Source of the DNA: Chara braunii
Taxonomy: Eukaryota; Streptophyta; Charophyceae; Charales; Characeae
Assembly (NCBI GenBank): GCA_003427395.1
Contig: BFEA01000308.1
Location: 650,836-691,838, forward strand
DNA: 41,003 bases
Reading direction: 5' to 3'
The translations under genes and the position numbers were made by a program. How positions within the stretch are numbered: the stretch's first letter is position 1; each line of letters begins with the position of its first letter. Shown here piece by piece: positions 11,106 to 20,045 of the stretch. The notes under the pieces are model-generated. The model searched no databases and was not told the DNA's origin. It worked only from the letters and a program-made list of their open reading frames with translations.

Positions 11106-11925
11106 NNNNNNNNNNNNNNNNNNNNNNNNNNNNNNNNNNNNNNNNNNNNNNNNNNNNNNNNNNNNNNNNNNNNNNNNNNNNNNNNNNNNNNNNNNNNNNN
11201 NNNNNNNNNNNNNNNNNNNNNNNNNNNNNNNNNNNNNNNNNNNNNNNNNNNNNNNNNNNNNNNNNNNNNNNNNNNNNNNNNNNNNNNNNNNNNNNNNNNN
11301 NNNNNNNNNNNNNNNNNNNNNNNNNNNNNNNNNNNNNNNNNNNNNNNNNNNNNNNNNNNNNNNNNNNNNNNNNNNNNNNNNNNNNNNNNNNNNNNNNNNN
11401 NNNNNNNNNNNNNNNNNNNNNNNNNNNNNNNNNNNNNNNNNNNNNNNNNNNNNNNNNNNNNNNNNNNNNNNNNNNNNNNNNNNNNNNNNNNNNNNNNNNN
11501 NNNNNNNNNNNNNNNNNNNNNNNNNNNNNNNNNNNNNNNNNNNNNNNNNNNNNNNNNNNNNNNNNNNNNNNNNNNNNNNNNNNNNNNNNNNNNNNNNNNN
11601 NNNNNNNNNNNNNNNNNNNNNNNNNNNNNNNNNNNNNNNNNNNNNNNNNNNNNNNNNNNNNNNNNNNNNNNNNNNNNNNNNNNNNNNNNNNNNNNNNNNN
11701 NNNNNNNNNNNNNNNNNNNNNNNNNNNNNNNNNNNNNNNNNNNNNNNNNNNNNNNNNNNNNNNNNNNNNNNNNNNNNNNNNNNNNNNNNNNNNNNNNNNN
11801 NNNNNNNNNNNNNNNNNNNNNNNNNNNNNNNNNNNNNNNNNNNNNNNNNNNNNNNNNNNNNNNNNNNNNNNNNNNNNNNNNNNNNNNNNNNNNNNNNNNN
11901 NNNNNNNNNNNNNNNNNNNNNNNNN
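11106..11925. other. Assembly gap (820 N)
   Basis: The gap is preceded by gctcaaggcg and followed by ggggaacaaggaagagcg. The edges are the same as those of the gap in the 3' LTR. Its true length is unknown. Confidence 0.95.
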
Positions 11926-12696
11926 GGGGAACAAGGAAGAGCGATTTGTGAGAGAGAAAAAGAAAGAGGGAGCAAGCCAGAGAAAAGAAGGGGAACTAGC
12001 CGATGCATGACGAAGGGATACGAGGGAATGACGGCATGCGAGAGCCGGGAGTCTGCATCTTGGCTTTCGAAGATGGATGTATCGGGCTCGAAAAATGACC
12101 TGATACTTTCATATTTGGGTTGGTGTTAATACTACGTCTGGCGCCGCGTGATTTCCTACGCTGTGCTTCGCAAACACTCGCATACTGTGACGGGGAGGCG
12201 CGCAATCGTCGAGTGAACGTTCACGAGGAGTTTACGGGGAGGGATGTGGCGTTGGCCACCATCTCTCAGGTCAGAGATCGCTCATTGGTCGGAGAAAAAA
12301 AAGTCAAGCGGTGAGAGGCGATAACTCTCAAAGCATCGGTCTGCCCTTGACGCAGGTTACGAGGTCCAACATGCTAATGGTCCTATGGCAGACTGCACAT
12401 TCCATTGACTGGGCAAGAAAGATTCGTAATCACGGTGAGAGCAAACAGATCTTTTCTTTCGAGAGAAAGCAGGTAAGGTATCAAAACAGGCCTTTTTGGT
12501 AGAAGGAGTTATCTCAAGAAAATGTACCAATTTCCCGCAAAAATAAAAAACAAAAACTGAAAATTCCAAATTAATAATTTGAAAAGAATAAAAAACAGAA
12601 CTAATCGAGAAAACGAACTAATTAGTGCCTAGACTAATCAGCCCGCGCACCCCCGTTAGTTGGGGAAGGCCGCAGCCTTGTGCGTGCTGCTCCCCT

Positions 12697-12713
12697 CCCC
12701 GGCAACGGCGCCA
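12697..12713 (-). promoter_or_regulatory. Primer-binding site of Y, complementary to tRNA-Asp
   Basis: The minus strand reads TGGCGCCGTTGCCGGGG, which pairs with the 3' end of plant tRNA-Asp and is a common primer site of plant gypsy elements. It lies 6 nt inside the LTR end, as expected. This fixes the orientation of Y and the LTR boundary. Confidence 0.85.
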
Positions 12714-12719
12714 AAGTTG

Positions 12720-14321
12720 TGAGGAAACCCGGGGAGGGGTCACCTACCGTTCGTTGAAGCCAAGGGTCACGGCACCTGTCACTCGCCTCGCCCGCTTCGG
12801 AGGTCCTCAGCGAACAACAGGGGTTTCCTGTAACGGTAGGAGTAACTAATCCCATTGTGACACTTGAACCTTACCAGCTAGTTTCTTTGTTTTGATGTAG
12901 AAATGAAACGGAGAATGAAACCCTCACTTATAATCTTAGCGCAGGAAATAGCCCTAAGTCAAACAGACTCAGCACATAGCCACATGGCAGGAGTTAGCTC
13001 GCGTAGAAACAGTTTCATCTTATGACTCAAGGCCGAACATCATTCAGGCGAAAGGTGGCTTCTCATGATCCCAAGTGGAGAAACAACGTTCGGTGGGTCA
13101 ACGACTTCTCACGACCCAAGCAGGATACAAGTCGTACAAAAATTGAGCCCTCACATTAATCGGAACCTGGGAAAAAGCATGCACCTGAATAGTCACTTTA
13201 CCAAAGCGAAGAGTGAGAGCAGCGGTCCAACGAAAGCATTTCAACCCTTTTAGTTCACTCTCTCTTTGTTGCACTGCCCACTGTTTTCCGGTCCCGCGGG
13301 GTTTTTCAAATTTTTGTCTGAACCAGTGAGATAAGAGGCCGCTCTAATGAGAATGACACCTCATAGAGTCTTAAAGTTTTCGAAATGGAACCCTTTTGAA
13401 CTGCAAAAGTGGTTGAACGGATTAGAGCGAGCAGGTTCAGAATTGCGGTATTTCGAATAGCAACAATGGATAATTAAATTAGAACATACTGGTGCTTAGT
13501 TAGGAGCTCCCTTAAATCAGCAAAGGCCTTCGCCGACACGAACAGTCAAATGATAAAGGATAATAATCAAATGTTCACTTTGTCTCTGTCCCTGTTCGAT
13601 CTCCTACTCCCCCTTTTCGCTCGTTGCTCTCCCCCCCTCTGGCTCACTGTACCCTCTCTTACTCTCTCACCCTTTTCGTTCTCATCAGTCACGTAATACT
13701 TCAAACAGTGCTGGCCGGGGTGGAACGACGCAGCTCCCCTCAAGCCCGGGTTTAATGAACCGATATACGAGCTCGCACCGGACTGATCAGCGCCCTTGTT
13801 CACCCACACCATTCACGTCAGGAAGGCAACCCGCGCATTCGTTTCCAAGTATTACCCTTCGGGCAACCCGGGGCGTTTGAACCCAAACAATAGTTACAAG
13901 CTCCTATGCAAGTTACCCAGGCGAGAAGAAAGCAAGAGTCAACCTTCTGGTTATGAAATTACACCAAGCTGTTGTTCAAAGCGAGTTAGCCTGCTTAGTA
14001 CTGAAAAAGAACTTCCTCTAAACTCACAGTTCGATGCTTATAACCCACTCAGTATAATTAAAAAAAAAAAAAAAGGAGCAATTATATAAACGAATATCTC
14101 GACCGACCCCTCGTCCCTTCACTCTTTTCTGATATGGTCTAATTTGTCCACCTCTCTGTCGACAGGCAATGAGTAACTGCAGATTCGCGTTTGAAGACCA
14201 GTTGTCCGATCGACTGGTGAACAGAATATTCGTGCAAAATGTTCGACGCTCTTGGAACTAAGACACAAATGGATGTGCACAGCCTCACCGCCTTAATTAA
14301 TACCTCTGAAGTATCTCTTCA
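12720..14321 (-). repeat. LTR of element Y (minus orientation)
   Basis: It is 1602 bp with TG...CA ends, and is a reverse-complement match to 30001-31585 along its whole length. A TATA-like ttatataaac lies near the 5' part on the minus strand (around 14075-14085), beside a short A/T run. The open frames inside are conserved only because the two LTR copies are alike. Confidence 0.85.
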
Positions 14322-15027
14322 TATACCATAAAAGGCATTAATAAAAAGTGTTCCGTCAAAGTTTTAGCAAATTTTGAGTAAAGTTGACGGGAAAATTTAG
14401 GGATTGAACGAGTTTTGAAAGAGAGCGTGCGGTTGCGCGTGAAGCCCCCAAAACCCTAGTAGATAAACCCTAATTAGGGGAAAACCTAATTAGGGGAAGT
14501 CCTATCCGGGGTATTGGGGCGGACAACAACCTCGAGGAGGAAGGAAAATATACGGGGAATATTTTGCCTTTTTAATTCTTCGGCCTTTTTTTTTTTTTTA
14601 ATTAAATTAAAGAAAATATTAAAAATAACGAAAAAAGAATTAATTAAATTTTATTCTATTTTTTTAATTCTGACGTCTTTCCTTTCGGCTTGTTGAGCTA
14701 GGGGCGGAAGCCCCAAACCCCATCGCCACGGGGGGAGGGAAAATGCTGCCCAATTTTCGAGAAAAAATTGTAAAATATTTCGAATTAATTAGGAAATAAT
14801 TAGAGAAAATACTCAAAAATTGGTTAAAAATTAAATTTTTCTTTTGATATTTTTTCCTTTTGCTATACTCCGTCGGCGGCTATTTTGAGGCCTTTGGCCA
14901 CACCCCATCCCCACGGGGGGAGGCGAAGCGCTGCCGAAATTTCCATAGAATCGACAAGCCTTCTTCTTCTATCTTTCACTTTCTCTACCCCTCCCTCTTT
15001 GTTGCGCTCTCTCTAGTCGCCAATTGG
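14322..15027 (+). other. AT-rich leader before the extra ORFs of X
   Basis: No gene is seen. The stretch contains a repeated cctaattagggg (two copies near 14467-14498) and two related blocks with ccccat-gccacgggggga (about 14718 and 14905), followed by a TA-poor switch into coding-like sequence at 15028. If the primer-binding site of X survives it may lie here, but I could not identify it. Confidence 0.4.
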
Positions 15028-16026
15028 ATGTGGCCGCGAGCGCAAGTAGAGGTCTATGAAGCCACCATCGACTGGGACTTGGAGCCCCCTGAACTCATAG
15101 AAGGGGATCTGGTGGAGCTCACGATCCCCGGGCGCAGCGGTCGACACGTTGACAGCCAGTTTGCGTGGAGATCCATAATCTTGACCGAGGACGTGTGGCT
15201 TTGGACGCAGAGAGAGCACCGGCCTGAGCAAGGAGTGAGCGTAGTAAAAGCCTACTTGTACTTGGAGGCCGTGGTGGGCCTCGCGACGACAGGGACTAGT
15301 GGCGCGGTTAGCAGGGCAATATGCTACCTGAGGGAAGAGGTAGCTGCCTTTCGAGCGGAGGACTCGAGCGACCCGTTGACCCTATTTCACGGACGCCCTC
15401 CTCTAGATATCACGGGCGAGCTGGTGGTAGCACTGGATGGGTTTTTCCCGTATAGCATTAGGAGTCTGCGAGCAAAAGTTTTGACGTTCGTAGTAGAGAG
15501 CATCTTTGGAGGTATTGGTGGAGTGGTCGAGACGTACCTAGCCTATTAGGATCTCAAGATCCTGGCGAGAAGGTCTGCCGACCTCGACTACATCTATTAT
15601 TCGCTCGCGACCAGTGGGCCTCGTTGGGGTGATGAGAGGGTTCAGCTTATAGAGTTGGTCCGTTCGATAGACGACGTGTGTCCCCAGTCTCCGTGCGTTT
15701 GGGATTGGCTAGACCGTGAGCTCCGAGCAGGCCCCGAGTACGTGACCTGCATCGGGCGGCTCTTCTCAGACGACTGGGGGAGCTGGTGGAGTGAGGACGC
15801 CGGGCGACCTCTGATATACGGCCATCAGTTAGCGGAGTACTACCAGGCTATAGGACAGGCGCCATACCGCGTCGAGGACGAGTTTGACGACGAGGGTTGG
15901 GAGCGAGATGACGATGAGGGCGCCTGGGAGCCAGACTGGGTAGACCCAGAGAGTGAGGTTGACGAGGAGGAGATCGACGTTACGAATGCCCATTTCCCCA
16001 GGATAGGAGTAGCAGTCCGGGCGTAG
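15028..16026 (+). pseudogene. Unknown retroelement protein, family 1 copy A
   Basis: I do not recognise this protein. From the ATG at 15028 it reads 332 codons with one in-frame TAG at 15547-15549 (codon 174). The ATG is preferred over upstream non-ATG starts because it places the motif LWT at residues 58-60, exactly as in copy B (16103). Other shared points are a hydrophobic stretch before codon 174, ERVQLIELVRS after it and AEYYQ near residue 272. The C-terminal 60 residues are very acidic (runs of D and E). It is the first of three related copies (A, B, D) before gag. Function is unknown; a structural or capsid-accessory role is only a guess. Confidence 0.6.
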
Positions 16027-16102
16027 GAGGCAGAGGAGCACATTGGGACGACGGTTGAGTGAGCTTAGCTACTAATATCGGTCGATAGTAGATAGCGGAT
16101 CG

Positions 16103-17206
16103 ATGGTAGAGTCGGATGGTGGAGTAGAGCTTCAGATCAACGATGCCAGATGGCCTAAGCCTCCAGAGACAGTAACGCTTGGCAGAGTGGCTCTAGATCT
16201 GCCGGCCAGAGGGGTTTCCACGGATGCGATAGAGAGTCGATGGTCATCGATGGTGTTGGCCCCAGACGTACATTTGTGGACGTACGTCATTGAGACATTC
16301 GAGTTGGACAGTCAGGGGTGGCGACGACCTGGCACGACTAGTATAGAGGTAGTGGGCCACATTTATTACTCGCCGGAGGTGCTAGCTACGGTCTATTTTC
16401 AGGGCCTCGTACACGATCATTGGCGAGAGGAGCAGACCGCAAGGAGGGTCTTACTGGCTAGAGCAGACTCCGCGCGCGGCGAGGTAGAGCGGCTGCACAG
16501 GGGAGTTCAGAGAGTGAGGACGACCTTCAAGATTGGAGGTCACTTCCCGTATCCTAGCAGTCGACTGCGAGTGACACTTCCGTACTTTGTGGCAAAGGAG
16601 CTTTGGGGACTTAAGCGTCTGGGTGAGATCTACTTTGCGGCTCTTGACTTGGACGGCCTTTGCTGAGGGTACGCTGACAGGGACTGGGTGGTGTATGCGC
16701 AGTTTGTAACAGGGCCGCTTGTAGGCGAGCGAGGGCTCCAGTTGATTGAGTTTCTGCGGGCCATTGTACCTACTGGGAGCCCCGACCTGTATTCTCTGTA
16801 CCAGCCCCTAGCCTTCTGGACGACGCTAGAGAGAGAGGCTCGGAGGCCAACTGATCATTTAGCTGGAGTGGGACAGCTGTTAGCCGAGACTCGTGAGGAG
16901 AGGCCGGGCCATCTCATCTCGACTGGGGAGGTTGAGGAGTATTACCAGCAGGTATATCCAGAGGTTGACGATCTTGCGTGGTACGCCGAGGATCGGGATT
17001 GGGAGGACTTCGATGACATAGACCCTTGGGGCGACCAGGACGAGGACTGGGGAGATCTAGCGCGGTCTGAGGGACAGGAGCAGGTAGGTGGAGAGGCGCT
17101 GCAGGAGGACGGTTGGGGCCATCTCCTTCAGGCCGAGGTGCAGAAGGACATCCCATGGGGGCAGAGGGTAGATGAGGATATAGACGAGGATATACCAGAT
17201 GCATGA
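16103..17206 (+). pseudogene. Unknown retroelement protein, family 1 copy B
   Basis: From the ATG at 16103 it reads 367 codons with a single in-frame TGA at 16664-16666 (codon 188). It aligns with copy A from the start without gaps to LWT at residues 58-60, and again at ERGLQLIEFLRA and EEYYQ. The C-terminal 110 residues are acidic with repeated W-[ED]-D-x-D patterns. The frame continues past its stop (TGA 17204-17206) into copy C of family 2 with only one more stop between, so B and C may once have been one protein. Function is unknown. Confidence 0.6.
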
Positions 17207-17263
17207 GACGACTATAGTCAGGACAAATCCGAGTGAGGTTTAGAGAAGGGAGTAGTGGAGAGT

Positions 17264-17530
17264 ATGGCAGACCGGGATATACTGAGGGTGACTCTTTCCC
17301 TACGACGAGATAGGACGGGCAGCTGGGAAGGAGAGGCGTTAGACATTGTTGAGTGACAGATCAGACTCATGACGGAACATGCCCTGGAAATACGGAGGGG
17401 GCACAGGTACATCGAGTTTACTATCTACTTCCATGGAGCAGACGGGAGAGCGCACAACACCTACTTGACCATACTAGACCTGAGTGGGAGAGTTGATATG
17501 GAGTTAGCAACGTCGAGAGATAGGGAGTAG
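17264..17530 (+). pseudogene. Unknown small retroelement protein, family 2 copy C
   Basis: It has 88 codons with an in-frame TGA at codon 31 (17354-17356). The pattern is strand (DILRVTLSL), helix around the TGA, strand (YIEFTIYF), helix. Copy E (18319) has the same pattern and a TGA at the same alignment column, 21 residues before a shared Phe. Copy F has a Glu codon at that column. No known family was recognised. It lies in the same frame as copy B upstream. Confidence 0.5.
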
Positions 17531-17559
17531 AGTGATGCTGATCGAGAGTCGGAGGGGAG

Positions 17560-18315
17560 ATGAGGAGTGACTCAGTAGCCTGGTTGGCTTATGTTCTCTC
17601 ACGAGAGTCCGAATCGTATAGCGTGAGAAAGTTTGTGGGACCCAGAGAGACGGCAGTTGGATACGACATTCCTCTTCCCGTGGTGTTAGAGGGGACAGGG
17701 TGCGTTCCGATACGATACCTGGGAACGTGGCTCGCAGAGGGACTCTTCCTTTGGACAGTGATACTAAGAGATGAACGACCCGAGAGGACTCATGACCTAG
17801 AAGGGGTCGGACATCTGATAGCGGATAAAGCACACGATTTAGAGGTAGGACTGACGCTCGCAGGGACAAGCAAGGCTTGGTGCAGAAGCGAGTCGTTGGC
17901 CAGAGTGATCGTTAATCAGCAACAGGCGAGATTCTCTGGAGGGAGGACGCGTTGGAGCCGCTTGGTATACGGTCCACCGCATTTGACCCTTTACCCGAGA
18001 GAGGCTTGCCGATTCGGGCTTCCTACCTTCGTGCTAGGGCATACCTATGGGAGCGTAGAACGTTTGAGTAGAGCAGTGGACCACACACTTTACGCGCTCT
18101 AGGAGGGTTTAGCGCCCCGTTTCAGGGAAGTATACTACGCCATTTGTGTGAGGTGGGGACCGCCCAGTAGAGAGACGCTTGACGACATCATAGACGATAC
18201 TTGTTGGGTGGACTCTCTGAGGCCAGTCGATCTGATTACGTACTGCAGGAGACGAGCAGAGATCGATTACGTAGGGCTAGAGGATGTGAGGTTTCTCTTT
18301 GAGGCCGCAACTTAG
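17560..18315 (+). pseudogene. Unknown retroelement protein, family 1 copy D
   Basis: It has 251 codons with an in-frame TAG at 18100-18102 (codon 181) and a terminal TAG at 18313-18315. LWT falls at residues 64-66. The part before the internal stop (LPTFV) and after it (VYYA, then W-GP) aligns with copies A and B. It lacks the acidic C-terminal tail of the other two. Copy E follows in the same frame after one codon. Function is unknown. Confidence 0.55.
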
Positions 18316-18318
18316 GGA

Positions 18319-18606
18319 ATGCCGGGGAGGACGGCCAGAGTGATGCATGTAGGAGAGCAACTGGTAAGCACAGGGTACACGGTGACAGTACTTCTCCGAG
18401 CGTACGTAGACGAGGACTTGACGGCGAGGGAGTGACGGCAACGAGCCAGAGATTTGATCCACGAGCATAGAGCCGATGTACTGGCGCGGGTGACCTTCCA
18501 GACCACGATTTCCTATGAGGTGATGATATGGTCACAAGGTTATATGTGTGCGAAGCACTTCCATGACGAGACGGTAGCGGAGGCTAGAGCGACGGTGAGA
18601 GGATGA
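18319..18606 (+). pseudogene. Unknown small retroelement protein, family 2 copy E
   Basis: It has 95 codons with an in-frame TGA at codon 39 (18433-18435) and ends with TGA at 18604-18606. The strand TVTVLLRAYV, a helix interrupted by the TGA, the strand ARVTFQTTIS and a last helix parallel copy C. Two TGA codons (18604, 18619) are all that separate it, in frame, from the coiled-coil ORF at 18631. In copy F the two corresponding parts are continuous. Confidence 0.5.
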
Positions 18607-18630
18607 GCTGGAAAGCGATGAGGACTGAGT

Positions 18631-18951
18631 ATGGAAGAGGAGAGTGAGGCAGTCGAAAGAGTGAGAGAGCGCATTGAAGAATCACTCTTGAACCAGGTAA
18701 AGGAGTTGGGGAACAAGTTAAGGGAGATCTGGTCGTGCCAGGATGTCGGGAAGTTGCGTAGGGCTGAGCTCGTGACGAGAGAGTTAGAGAGTTTGTTTAG
18801 GGAGGAGAGAGAGATTATCCAGGTGTGGAGATCAGACTTTCTGGAGAGGGTAAAAGCTAGGAGCGTATCACGCGAAGAAACTAGGGGGAGGTCTGCAGAG
18901 GGTGAGTCGACGGAGGACAAGGTAACGCAGGGAGGTAGCGACGGGATATGA
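18631..18951 (+). CDS. Unknown helical, coiled-coil-like protein, family 3 copy G
   Basis: This is an uninterrupted 106-codon frame from ATG. The product is rich in Glu, Arg and Leu with heptad-like spacing over residues 1-75 (for example REEREIIQVW), so it is probably helical, followed by a polar tail. Its stop overlaps the next start (ATGA at 18948-18951), the close spacing seen in compact polycistronic or reinitiating arrangements. It resembles the middle of copy F in pattern rather than strong identity. No known family was recognised. Confidence 0.5.
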   Translation: MEEESEAVERVRERIEESLLNQVKELGNKLREIWSCQDVGKLRRAELVTRELESLFREEREIIQVWRSDFLERVKARSVSREETRGRSAEGESTEDKVTQGGSDGI

Positions 18952-19892
18952 GCGGGACTGCACTACACACGACGGATCGGTACTCATTGCATGTGGTAGG
19001 AAGACTGGACGGGCCGTTGGTGTTAGTGATCGTAGAGCTCCAGCTCCGTACCAGACTGTGCATAGTTGAGGAGGCAGAGTGTGTCCACCGTGCGCTGCGT
19101 GAGGCTAGGGGAACAGGACTTTGAATTGGAATAGAAGGAGGACGGAGGATAAAATACGTACTCCGAGTGACACTTTTCGAAGGGCGGTCTCGGGTAAGGG
19201 CATGGTACGAGACGACTAGAGAGGCTGAGAGGTTGAAGATAAACGAAGCCAGGAAAGTTGGAGAGTTAGAGAGAGTTGTAACAGACAGTGCCATACTCAG
19301 GGTGCTAGCCGCTCACGATCAGTACTGGAAGGAATCGATAAAGACTTTAGAGGCCATAGAGGATAGTGGAGATAAGGAGGACTTTGAGACATTCTATCAC
19401 ATATTGGAGTTGTCGGCGATGAGGCTACGAGTGGTTATAGCACTAACTTACCTCAGGTGCTAGGCAGATGACCTCACAGCCGTCTGGGAGTTAAAGGAGG
19501 AGAGATAGAGATTGGAAGCTCTTGGAAGGATAATGGAAGCTAGAAGGGTTGACGAGCAACTTTGGATGGCAGTAGGAGGGGACCTTCCTCCTTTAGCAGG
19601 CTACCCGATTCAGGACGGGCTAAGAGACCTAGCAAGGGGGACGGAGCTAGACGCTCGGAGGCTCTTGAGGGGTACTGATCAGGAGACATTAGCTAGGTTT
19701 GGGACTGCGATCTGCCGCAGGAGTAGAGACCCTGTCACGGGTGTACCGCAGATCCGGAGAGGCGCGGCCTTGTTGGCCGATCCCGAAGGAAAGGTTTACC
19801 TAGACACAGGGATTCTTGGGATAGAGGGAGAGCACGAGATCCACGACCGGTACGGAGTACTGGAGGTGGTAATCAGGGTAGTCGAGAACTAG
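18948..19892 (+). pseudogene. Unknown retroelement protein F: family 2 + family 3 + extra C-terminal part
   Basis: From the ATG at 18948 one frame runs to TAG at 19890-19892 with in-frame stops TGA 19122-19124, TAG 19461-19463 and TAG shortly before 19512. The N-terminus (strand, helix, strand YVLRVTLFEG) matches copies C and E. The middle is helical like G. The last 127 codons (19512-19892) have no counterpart among the other copies and no recognised domain. The order suggests fusion of the E and G parts. It lies 150 bp upstream of gag and in the same frame as gag. Confidence 0.5.
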
Positions 19893-20045
19893 GATTGGAG
19901 ACGAGCGTGAACCGTGACAAGGAAACTGGTCCGGGCTGCGAGTTCTGTCACAGGTCCGGGCTGCGACAAGTGTCATAGGTTCGGGCTGTAACGCCCGGCG
20001 TGAGAGCCCAACTGCATCATCTGGTGGTCTATGCAACCCGACACG

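Larger units (their letters stand above)
9088..12498 (+). repeat. 5' LTR of element X
   Basis: It begins TGTCAGGCGGCCACAAGC and matches 26657-29989 in order throughout. The 3' limit is set by the last shared bases (ggcctttttg). It includes an 820 N gap (11106-11925), a 30 bp minisatellite (about 10085-10690), six single ambiguous bases between 9770 and 9893, and a perfect palindrome gtgaacgttcac (12213-12224). Apparent open frames inside it are by-products of the minisatellite or of the N run. Confidence 0.85.
12499..14321 (-). mobile_element. Truncated LTR element Y fragment: 5' LTR, primer-binding site, leader
   Basis: Read on the minus strand, an LTR (14321 to 12720) that starts TGAAGAGATAC and ends CCTCA is followed after 6 nt by a tRNA-Asp-type primer-binding site and about 200 bp of leader. 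It then stops where the 5' LTR of X ends. The rest of Y is missing. The LTR matches the solo copy at 30001-31585 in inverted orientation. No Y gene is present in the window. Confidence 0.8.

Noticed and set aside
10506-12129. Long open frames across the N gaps (also 28160-29611)
   Set aside because: They exist only because N is read as an open codon.
13796-14089. Open frame conserved at 30190-30525
   Set aside because: Both lie in copies of the Y LTR; the similarity is that of the LTR, and there is no protein motif.
14450-14480. Telomere-like aaaccctaatt sequence
   Set aside because: Only one or two units, not a tandem array.
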